Of a stretch of DNA of 5,006 nucleotides, positions 1 to 4,885 are shown one piece after another. The DNA is from Candidatus Bathyarchaeota archaeon (GTDB lineage: Archaea > Thermoproteota > Bathyarchaeia > TCS64), in the NCBI GenBank assembly GCA_030602935.1, contig JAUVYU010000083.1, positions 1 through 5,006 of the forward strand, written 5' to 3'. Under the pieces are notes generated by a model, which saw nothing but the letters and a program-made list of their open reading frames with translations, was not told the DNA's origin and ran no database searches. Both the position numbers and the translations under genes were made by a program. Position 1 is the first letter of the stretch, and every line of letters begins with the position of its first letter.

Positions 1-649
1 CCGCGGCCACCTCCTTCTCGTACATGGCTATGAAGACATCGGCGCTCTCAACGAGCCTGTTTATGAACGTACCCTTAACTGAGGCCTCCGCAAGGATGTG
101 TCCCGGGCCGCTCCAGTTAGGGGGGTAGACCATGTTCTTGGGCTCCAGATGCCTCACCTCCACGCCCCTCTGGACGGCTCCCTCCAGCTCATCGAGAGAG
201 GTTATGAGGATCCTATCCGTGAGCCGCCAGATGTACTCCTCGGCCTCGTTGATCCCTTTCTCTCTGTGGTGGAAGACGACCATGACATCGTCGATGTAGG
301 TGCTCCCAGAAAGCGCCCCCATCCGTCCCACGAACTCGGTGGGGAGGGCCCTGAGCGTGTGCGTGGTGAAGTACTCCCTCTGCCCTGAGACGAACTCCAG
401 ACCGGGGAGAAACCTCAACATGATCTCGCCGTAGAACGTGAGGTGGTTGAGCCCCGCCGGGTCCTTCCAGGTCAAGCCCACCTCGCCTAGGCGCGAGACG
501 TGCCGGTTGCACTCCTGGTTCGTGAGGTCAAGCTCCTTGGCCAGGTTGGTCACGTTAAGCGCCCGTTCGCTCAGGACCTTGAGTATCCCCAACCTGTCCT
601 CGTTTGAGACCTCGAAAAGCAGATCACAAAGCATCTCCAAGTCGTACAC
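1..649 (-). CDS. Winged-helix transcriptional regulator with FilR1-type middle domain (C-terminus cut off)
   Basis: Probable DNA-binding transcription regulator, cytoplasmic. Reading the minus strand leftward from a GTG at 649-647 gives 216 open codons running off the window edge. Residues about 7-75 look like an ArsR/MarR-type winged helix: an opening EVSNEDRLGIL helix, then LAKELDLTNQECNRHVSRL as the helix-turn-helix with its recognition helix. Residues about 78-105 (LRFLPGLEFVSGQREYF, then LPTEF) and the block with DDVMVVF (120-126), EEYIWRLTD (137-145) and VRHLEPK (165-171) match what I know of the family named after FilR1, the methanogenesis regulator of Methanosaeta. That middle domain is thought to sense a ligand, but the ligand here is unknown. 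An in-frame stop at 658-656 bars a longer N-terminus. ATG at 634-632 is an alternative start, and no clear ribosome binding site precedes either, which suggests a leaderless or short-leader mRNA. Family members are usually about 260-280 residues, so some 50 are probably missing. It is divergent from the 749-1924 gene, a typical place for a local regulator. Confidence 0.85.
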   Translation of the reverse strand, partial: MYDLEMLCDLLFEVSNEDRLGILKVLSERALNVTNLAKELDLTNQECNRHVSRLGEVGLTWKDPAGLNHLTFYGEIMLRFLPGLEFVSGQREYFTTHTLRALPTEFVGRMGALSGSTYIDDVMVVFHHREKGINEAEEYIWRLTDRILITSLDELEGAVQRGVEVRHLEPKNMVYPPNWSGPGHILAEASVKGTFINRLVESADVFIAMYEKEVAA

Positions 650-683
650 CCGTGTTTACTACTCATATTCTCTCAAGACAGAT

Positions 684-691
684 GTTATAAA
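684..691 (-). promoter_or_regulatory. Candidate TATA box of the FilR1-like regulator gene
   Basis: On the minus strand positions 691-684 read TTTATAAC, a good archaeal TATA-box match. Counting the usual 25 or so bases puts transcription start near 661, giving a leader of about 12 nt before the GTG at 649 or 27 nt before the ATG at 634. Assigned from sequence and spacing only. Confidence 0.5.
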
Positions 692-708
692 TGCTGCATT
701 GTTCATGC
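691..708. promoter_or_regulatory. Candidate operator: three ATGC/GCAT half-sites between divergent TATA boxes
   Basis: The 18 bases contain ATGC-T-GCAT followed by TTGTTC-ATGC-like spacing, so the half-site ATGC/GCAT occurs three times with alternating orientation (691-694, 696-699, 705-708). The cluster touches the regulator's TATA box on one side and lies just upstream of the AT-rich box at 713-724 on the other. A dimeric winged-helix protein bound here could affect both promoters. The half-sites are only 4 bp, so chance is possible. Confidence 0.3.
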
Positions 709-712
709 GGAG

Positions 713-724
713 ATATTATAATAT
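713..724 (+). promoter_or_regulatory. Candidate TATA box of the membrane-protein operon
   Basis: ATATTATAATAT is a perfect 12-bp palindrome inside an AT-only run (713-727). Read on the plus strand it is a strong TATA-like element, and 25-27 bases downstream of its centre falls at about 744-748, right at the ATG at 749. This fits a leaderless transcript. Because the element is symmetric it could also recruit TBP in the opposite direction. Confidence 0.5.
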
Positions 725-738
725 ATACAAATTTATGG

Positions 739-748
739 GTTGATCAAC
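739..748. promoter_or_regulatory. 10-bp perfect palindrome directly before the ATG
   Basis: GTTGATCAAC is self-complementary and abuts the ATG at 749, covering the predicted transcription start. It could be an operator at the initiation site. Its GTTGATC part also loosely resembles the GGTGATC portion of an archaeal Shine-Dalgarno sequence, but the spacing to the ATG would be too short. Confidence 0.3.
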
Positions 749-1924
749 ATGCAGACGAGCAGCTCTCCAGAATTAATTCCATCTGTTAAACCTACCGTGG
801 GCCGCCTCCATTTCATCGACTTCGCCAGGGGCATCGTGATGGCCATAATGGCCTGGGACCACGTGTCGAGCTTCTGGAATGAGCTCCACCACGGCGGCGA
901 GGGGATAATGGGTCGAGCGCCTCCCTTCCCCAACCTGATCTGGTTCCTGGAGCGGTTCGTCAGCCACGTCTGCGCGCCCTCGTTCATCTTCCTCGCTGGC
1001 ACGGTCCTCGCCCTCTCCGCGGTTAAGCGGCTCGCCCGCGGGGAATCCCAGACCGACATGACCCTCCACCTGATAAAACGAGGGCTCGTCCTTATCCTCC
1101 TTGAGCCCCTCCTGGTCTCCTCCGCCTTCGGCACGTCCAAGTTCTACTTCGGCGTCATCGCATGCATCGGCGTCAGCCTAATAATCTTCAGCGTCTTCAG
1201 GCGACTATCTCCGACAGTCATCCTCGCCGTCAGCCTCATCATCGTCCTAAACCACAACTTCCTCAGCCTCGACTTCATCCCCACTAACACGCCCTGGGGC
1301 TGGTACGCTCGAGTGATTATCCACGAGCCCAACTTCGAATGGTGGCCTTACTTCGGCCTCTACCCCATCATACCCTGGATTGGGGTGATGGGCTTGGGCT
1401 GGACTTTCGGCACCCTCCTGGCATCCATGAACCCCGAGAAGATCATGAAGCTGAAGATGCCCCTGGCAGCGACAGGCGTAACGTCGATCGCCATGTTCTT
1501 CGTGGTAAGATGGATGAACGGCTACGGAAACCTCCTGAGGAGAGGGGGAAACACAGTAATCGACTGGCTCTACGTCTCTAAGTACCCGCCCAGCATCGCC
1601 TTCCTGCTCTGGACGCTGGGGTGGATGTGCATCTTCCTAGCGCTGGGTATGGCGCTCCAGAATCGCCCCAAGTTTGGCAGGGGCATCACGGGGATCATCC
1701 TCACATTCGGGAGGAACCCCCTGTTCTTCTACCTCACCCATCTCTGGCTCTACAGGCTGAGGCTCCCGACGGGTCTCCGACCCGAGCCCCCATCCCCGCT
1801 CTTCCCCTTGGAGATGTGGCAGACCTTCACATTCTGGATCGTAGGGCTCATCATCCTGTGGCAACTCTGCCTCAGGTACGAGAAACTAAAACGGGCCCAC
1901 CCGAGGTTCCTGCAGTATATATGA
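749..1924 (+). CDS. DUF1624 / HGSNAT-catalytic-like polytopic membrane protein
   Basis: A 391-residue integral membrane protein of the DUF1624 family, related to the catalytic domain of heparan-alpha-glucosaminide N-acetyltransferase (HGSNAT). Family hallmarks, numbered from the ATG at 749: FIDFARGIVM (22-31), AWDHVSSFW (35-43), SHVCAPSFIFLAGT (72-85), YPIIPWIGVMGLGW (205-218), SKYPPS (277-282) and GRNPLFFYLTH (321-331). About ten hydrophobic spans are visible, roughly 21-43, 72-92, 108-127, 132-150, 152-170, 200-224, 237-254, 282-303, 312-334 and 356-376, with a basic cytosolic-looking C-terminus. HGSNAT passes an acetyl group across a membrane to an amino sugar. By analogy this protein may acylate a sugar or glycan at the cell surface, but the substrate is unknown, and the catalytic histidine of human HGSNAT does not appear to align with a histidine here. 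An in-frame TTG at 740 would add three residues; I prefer the ATG because the TATA spacing fits a leaderless start there. First gene of an operon with the gene at 1932. Confidence 0.88.
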   Translation: MQTSSSPELIPSVKPTVGRLHFIDFARGIVMAIMAWDHVSSFWNELHHGGEGIMGRAPPFPNLIWFLERFVSHVCAPSFIFLAGTVLALSAVKRLARGESQTDMTLHLIKRGLVLILLEPLLVSSAFGTSKFYFGVIACIGVSLIIFSVFRRLSPTVILAVSLIIVLNHNFLSLDFIPTNTPWGWYARVIIHEPNFEWWPYFGLYPIIPWIGVMGLGWTFGTLLASMNPEKIMKLKMPLAATGVTSIAMFFVVRWMNGYGNLLRRGGNTVIDWLYVSKYPPSIAFLLWTLGWMCIFLALGMALQNRPKFGRGITGIILTFGRNPLFFYLTHLWLYRLRLPTGLRPEPPSPLFPLEMWQTFTFWIVGLIILWQLCLRYEKLKRAHPRFLQYI

Positions 1925-1929
1925 GGTGG
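1923..1929 (+). promoter_or_regulatory. Ribosome binding site overlapping the upstream stop codon
   Basis: GAGGTGG is a strong archaeal Shine-Dalgarno match and shares its first two bases with the TGA stop (1922-1924) of the membrane-protein gene. Five bases separate GAGG from the ATG at 1932, and eleven from the ATG at 1938, so it favours 1932 as the start. It also argues against the GTG at 1926, which lies inside the site. Confidence 0.65.
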
Positions 1930-1931
1930 AC

Positions 1932-2546
1932 ATGAGGATGACCTTTAATACACAGAACCCCGAGAAGCCCCTGTTCACAACCAGATCGCTCCTCCTCATA
2001 ACCCTCGTTGTCTTGGCAGTCACAGGAGCTAATCTGTGGCTGAACAGGAATGCACCACCTCTAGGATATGTTGAGTACTCGGGACGCGGATTCACCATCT
2101 ACCACCCTCGAGACATGCAGATCTACGTCGAGGGGCTTGGGCAGCCTAGGCCGACATCTGATCTAGGTGTGCTCATAGGGAAGCGAGAAACAACGAGCCT
2201 TGAACAGTTCGGGGTCATCTGGCTCTCAACCGAAATGGCCTCGGATCTGGATGCAGCTCTTGATCTGGTCATCAGCGCAGCACGGGAGGATAACGCCGAG
2301 ATCACGGAGCTCGGAGAGAGGGAGTCCTCGACCGCAAACAACCACGAGATGAGGGTCTCAAAGTTCACTATCACAGAACCGGGGGTAAACGCCCGGGGAG
2401 CCATCGGAGTCTGGTACTGCGATGGGGATGACAGATACCTAATGCTCTACCTTTTACATGTGCCTGATCTCAGCCAGCTCGATGTCCTGTCCAAGAGCGT
2501 CGATCGAATGTGGAGAGGATATGTCAAGTCATTTGAATGCCATTGA
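1932..2546 (+). CDS. Single-pass membrane-anchored protein with extracytoplasmic domain, unknown function
   Basis: I do not recognise this 204-residue protein as a named family. It has a short basic N-terminus, one hydrophobic segment at residues 19-37 (LLLITLVVLAVTGANLWL) with no lipobox cysteine, and then a soluble domain of about 165 residues expected outside the cell. The order GFTIYHPRDM (53-62), VIWLS (95-99), an amphipathic helix around 105-120, an alternating strand RVSKFTIT (141-148), GAIGVWYCDGDDRYLMLYLL (156-175) and a final helix ending in SFECH resembles the layout of PsbP/DcrB-like (Mog1-fold) domains. That is a fold-level guess only. Two cysteines, C163 and C203, could form a disulfide. 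The start follows from the ribosome binding site at 1923-1929; GTG 1926 and ATG 1938 are alternatives. It lies 7 bases after the upstream stop, so it is probably translationally coupled to the DUF1624-like protein and may work with it at the membrane. Confidence 0.75.
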   Translation: MRMTFNTQNPEKPLFTTRSLLLITLVVLAVTGANLWLNRNAPPLGYVEYSGRGFTIYHPRDMQIYVEGLGQPRPTSDLGVLIGKRETTSLEQFGVIWLSTEMASDLDAALDLVISAAREDNAEITELGERESSTANNHEMRVSKFTITEPGVNARGAIGVWYCDGDDRYLMLYLLHVPDLSQLDVLSKSVDRMWRGYVKSFECH

Positions 2547-2554
2547 TATCCAAC

Positions 2555-2564
2555 TTTTCATTTT
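2555..2564 (+). terminator. Candidate oligo-T terminator of the membrane operon
   Basis: Two TTTT tracts (2555-2558 and 2561-2564) begin 9 bases after the TGA at 2544-2546. Archaeal RNA polymerase commonly terminates at such T-rich runs without a hairpin, and I see no stable stem before it. A plausible end for the 749-2546 transcript. Confidence 0.45.
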
Positions 2565-2614
2565 ACGAAAACCAATAGAGTAAAACCTCTGAACATAATT
2601 ATCGACTTCATCTC

Positions 2615-2628
2615 GATAGAATTCTATC
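2615..2628. promoter_or_regulatory. 14-bp perfect palindrome upstream of the PIN-like gene (candidate operator)
   Basis: GATAGAATTCTATC is perfectly self-complementary. It lies 36 bases before the ATG at 2665 and about 13 bases after a TATA-like ATAATTAT (2595-2602), which would place transcription start inside or next to it. This is a classic position for an operator. As there is no T-run directly after it and no loop, a terminator is less likely. Confidence 0.4.
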
Positions 2629-2656
2629 CTTAGGTGAACGTTCCTGTCCGTCTCTC

Positions 2657-2666
2657 TTTTATTAAT
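2657..2666 (+). promoter_or_regulatory. TATA-like element overlapping the annotated start of the PIN-like gene
   Basis: TTTTATTAAT resembles an archaeal TATA box. If used, transcription would start near 2688, downstream of the ATG at 2665. The first usable start would then be TTG 2707, which is preceded by GAGG at 2695-2698 with 8-base spacing. It competes with the promoter candidate at 2595-2602 for this gene. Confidence 0.3.
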
Positions 2667-2988
2667 GCCTCATTCTCATATTCTAGACGTAAGTGAGGAT
2701 GAAAAATTGCAGATACTACTTGATGAAATGTACGCCGGTCTGAAAGATTATCTAGAAGTTCTTGGATGGAGCGTTTCGACCATACAGGACCTCGGACTCT
2801 CCGGTGTAAAAGACCGAGAGGTCGTAGACTATGCTGATGAGCACGGTCTGATCCTTGTCACTCAGGACCAGAAACCTGCTGAGCTGGCCGAGCTCATAGA
2901 CGTCAGGAACCTGTACATGTCAAACGCACTCGTCGCGAGGGCTGTGGACCGGGAGATCAGGCAAAAATATCCAGATCTCGCAGGATGA
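2665..2988 (+). CDS. DUF5615-like PIN-fold putative nuclease, no adjacent antitoxin
   Basis: A 107-residue soluble protein resembling the DUF5615 family, compact PIN-like proteins often described as putative toxin-antitoxin nucleases. Hallmarks: ILLDEM (17-22), a helix, GWSVSTIQDLGLSG (34-47), KDREVVDYADEHG (49-61) and LILVTQD (62-68). Candidate metal ligands are D20, D50 and D68. The family usually continues as T-x-D-x-DF, whereas here it reads TQDQKPAEL, so one acidic residue seems replaced. The C-terminal 30 residues form a predicted helix. Three starts are possible: ATG 2665; TTG 2707, which would begin close to ILLDE as family members do and has GAGG at 2695-2698; and, less likely, CTG 2644, which sits 6 bases after AGGTGA (2632-2637). 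Codon use looks more AT-rich by eye than in the flanking large genes. Only 118 bases precede it, too few for a DUF433-type antitoxin, so it appears to be an orphan. RNase activity is inferred from family only. Confidence 0.72.
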   Translation: MPHSHILDVSEDEKLQILLDEMYAGLKDYLEVLGWSVSTIQDLGLSGVKDREVVDYADEHGLILVTQDQKPAELAELIDVRNLYMSNALVARAVDREIRQKYPDLAG

Positions 2989-3009
2989 TAGATCCGTGAC
3001 TCGAAATCA

Positions 3010-3016
3010 ATATACA
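3010..3016 (+). promoter_or_regulatory. Candidate TATA box of the topoisomerase gene
   Basis: ATATACA, preceded by an A-rich CGAAATCA that could act as BRE, is the best TATA-like element in the 69-base gap before the gene. Expected transcription start is near 3038-3042, giving a leader of about 16-20 nt that contains the G-rich site at 3046-3051. Confidence 0.45.
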
Positions 3017-3045
3017 TCACTAACTACATCATTCTCGAAAGTCAT

Positions 3046-3051
3046 AGGGGG
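3046..3051 (+). promoter_or_regulatory. Ribosome binding site of the topoisomerase gene
   Basis: AGGGGG, six bases before the ATG at 3058, is an imperfect but well-placed Shine-Dalgarno element. It supports 3058 as the start, in agreement with the protein alignment, where homology begins within the first few residues. Confidence 0.5.
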
Positions 3052-3057
3052 AACAGG

Positions 3058-4863
3058 ATGGAGCAGCTTCACCACAACGGGGTCCTAGTGCCGCCAGCCT
3101 ACACAGGACAGGGTCTCTCAGTCATTGCGAGGGGGGAGACCGTCTTGCTCAACGACGAGCAAGAGGAGTTGGCTATGGCCTGGGCCAAGAAGATCGGAAC
3201 CCCGTACGTGGAGGACCCAGTCTTCGCCGAGAACTTCCACGCTGACTTCTCCGAGTTGCTGGGCATAAAGGTACTTCCAGGTGACGTGGACTACACCGAG
3301 ATACATCGATTGGTGCTCAAGGAGCGGGAGTGGAGGGCGAACCTCTCAAGGGAGGAGAGGAAGGCCCTCGCCGCCGGGAGGAAGGCCGTCCGAGAGGCGA
3401 ACAAGGAGAAATACGGCTGGTCGACCGTGGACGGGGAGCTCATGGAGGTCGGCAACTACACGGTTGAGCCCAGCAGCATATTCATGGGCCGGGGGAAGCA
3501 CCCCCTGAGGGGGAAATGGAAGGAGGGCCCGCGCCACGAGGACATAGAGCTCAACCTCTCCCCCGACGCACCGGTGCCCCCCGGAGACTGGAAAGCCAGA
3601 CCCTGGGAGCCCGACACCATGTGGATCGCCAGGTGGAGGGACAAGCTCAGCGGCAAGATGAAGTACGTCTGGCCCTCGGATTCCAGCATCCTGAAGCAGA
3701 GGAAGGACATCGAAAAATTCGACAAGGCCATGGAGCTCAGGAAGGTCCTACCGAGGATCAAGGGGCACATCGCGGACAACCTCGTGGCTGAGGACGAGCG
3801 CAGAAGGAAGACCGCCACAGTGATGTTCCTAATCGACCACTGCAAGTTCCGGGTAGGAGACGAGAAGGACGAGAAAGAAGAGGCGGAGACCATCGGCGCC
3901 TCGACGCTACGACCCGAGCACATCGAATTCAACGGCGACGGAACGGTCACCTTCGACTTCCTTGGAAAGGACTCCGTTCGCCACACCCTCTGCGTAGAGG
4001 TACCCGAGCAGGTCATCATCAACCTCAAGGAGTTCAGCGTCGACCCGGAGACCCCCCTCTTCGAGGGAGTAGACTCCAAGCTGGTGAGCGACTTCCTCGA
4101 CGAGGTGAAGAAGGGGCTATCCGCAAAGGTCTTCCGGACCCACTACGCAACGAAGGCCGTGGAGTCCAAGCTCAAGAGGACGCGTGTCAACCCAGCTGAC
4201 CCCGATTATCGTAAAAAACACATGGCCACCATGGCCAACCTCGAGGCTGCCAAGGTATGCAACCACAAGAGAACCATTCCTAAGACGTGGGAGGCCTCGC
4301 TCCAGAAGAAGAAGGACCGCCTTGTGGCCCGCAAGAAGAAGGCCAAAGAGAAAGAGAGGAAGATAATAGCGAGCATCAAGGACGCTGAGAAAAAGCAGGC
4401 GGAAAGGCTTGAGAAATACGAGTTAAAATTAAAGGAGCACAAGGAGAAACTCGTGGAGTACAAAACTCAGCTTGAGGAGAGGGAACGGCAGGGGAAATCC
4501 CTTGCTAGCATCGTGAAACGCATCTACTCCAAGAAGAAGGCCATCAAGACCCAGCGGGACAGAATAAGGAAGGCAAAGTCCACCCACTCCCAGAGGGTGA
4601 AGAAGCGGGAACAACGGCTCTCAAAGACCAAGGAGAGGGACCGGCAGGCCATCGAGAAACTCGGCCTCCAGATCGAAGCCCAGGAGGAGACCAAGGACTA
4701 CAACCTGGGCACCAGCCTCAAGAGCTACGTAGATCCTCGCATCTACTACGACTGGAGCAAGAAGGTGGACTACGACTGGAAGAAGTACTACTCCAAGACA
4801 CTGCAGAAAAAGTTCAGCTGGGTGGAGCCGGACCAGACATCGTCAGTCGAGGTAGTGCATTAA
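3058..4863 (+). CDS. DNA topoisomerase IB, eukaryotic type, with long linker
   Basis: A complete 601-residue type IB topoisomerase. It relaxes positive and negative supercoils by nicking one strand through a transient 3'-phosphotyrosyl bond. It aligns with the human TOP1 core from its first residues: LHHNGVLVPPAY (4-15) matches the human LEHKGPVFAPPY, and FMGRGKHP (142-149) matches the human FRGRGNHP. The five catalytic positions, human R488, K532, R590, H632 and Y723, correspond to R265 (FRVGDEKDE), K304 (FDFLGKDSVR), R360 (AKVFRTH), H403 (CNHKR) and Y557 (SYVDPRI). Intervals match human closely (39/44, 56/58, 43/42) except H403-Y557, which is 154 against 91. A very Lys/Glu-rich, probably coiled-coil linker at about 411-545 is therefore some 60 residues longer. 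The C-terminal tail ends about 44 residues after the nucleophile, with KKFSW matching the human EKFAW. The long charged N-terminal domain of eukaryotic enzymes is absent. Start supported by AGGGGG at 3046-3051. The gene is GC-rich and appears monocistronic. A tyrosine recombinase is ruled out by these motifs. Confidence 0.97.
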   Translation: MEQLHHNGVLVPPAYTGQGLSVIARGETVLLNDEQEELAMAWAKKIGTPYVEDPVFAENFHADFSELLGIKVLPGDVDYTEIHRLVLKEREWRANLSREERKALAAGRKAVREANKEKYGWSTVDGELMEVGNYTVEPSSIFMGRGKHPLRGKWKEGPRHEDIELNLSPDAPVPPGDWKARPWEPDTMWIARWRDKLSGKMKYVWPSDSSILKQRKDIEKFDKAMELRKVLPRIKGHIADNLVAEDERRRKTATVMFLIDHCKFRVGDEKDEKEEAETIGASTLRPEHIEFNGDGTVTFDFLGKDSVRHTLCVEVPEQVIINLKEFSVDPETPLFEGVDSKLVSDFLDEVKKGLSAKVFRTHYATKAVESKLKRTRVNPADPDYRKKHMATMANLEAAKVCNHKRTIPKTWEASLQKKKDRLVARKKKAKEKERKIIASIKDAEKKQAERLEKYELKLKEHKEKLVEYKTQLEERERQGKSLASIVKRIYSKKKAIKTQRDRIRKAKSTHSQRVKKREQRLSKTKERDRQAIEKLGLQIEAQEETKDYNLGTSLKSYVDPRIYYDWSKKVDYDWKKYYSKTLQKKFSWVEPDQTSSVEVVH

Positions 4864-4869
4864 AAAAAA
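4862..4869 (-). terminator. Oligo-T terminator of the convergent minus-strand gene
   Basis: Eight consecutive A on the plus strand form a T8 tract on the minus strand, starting 16 bases after the minus-strand stop at 4888-4886. This is typical of archaeal intrinsic termination. It overlaps the TAA stop codon (4861-4863) of the topoisomerase gene. I see no comparable T-run on the plus strand up to 5006, so the topoisomerase transcript may run into the antisense of the neighbour. Confidence 0.5.
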
Positions 4870-4885
4870 GGAAAGTAGAGCCTCT

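Noticed and set aside
213..512. A 99-residue minus-strand open frame in the first 500 bases
   Set aside because: It is rich in Arg, Gly, Pro and His with no domain pattern, and lies out of frame inside the regulator gene, whose true frame on the same strand gives a recognisable winged helix and FilR1-type domain.
438..743. A 101-residue plus-strand open frame crossing the divergent promoter
   Set aside because: It runs antisense to the regulator and through both TATA-like boxes; its composition is Ser/Arg-rich low-information sequence with no family signature.
733..1140. A 135-residue minus-strand open frame
   Set aside because: It is antisense to the DUF1624-like gene, whose plus-strand frame has clear family motifs; no recognisable domain in the minus-strand product.
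2615..2628. The palindrome as a hairpin terminator of the upstream operon
   Set aside because: It has no loop, is AT-rich and is not followed by a T-run; the T tracts at 2555-2564 are a better terminator.
3456..4079. A 207-residue minus-strand open frame inside the topoisomerase gene
   Set aside because: It is a mirror of GC-biased codons in a strongly supported gene; its Ser-rich product has no recognisable motif and no promoter or ribosome binding site.
4288..4690. Lys/Glu-rich coiled coil that might suggest an SMC-like or structural protein, or a fusion
   Set aside because: It lies exactly between the catalytic histidine and tyrosine, where topoisomerase IB has its linker, and the reading frame is continuous.
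3838..4740. Arg/Lys/His/Tyr catalytic set suggesting a tyrosine recombinase or integrase
   Set aside because: The flanking motifs (FDFLGKDSVR, CNHKR, SYVDPRI) and the N-terminal core match eukaryote-type topoisomerase IB; there are no attachment-site repeats or mobile genes nearby.
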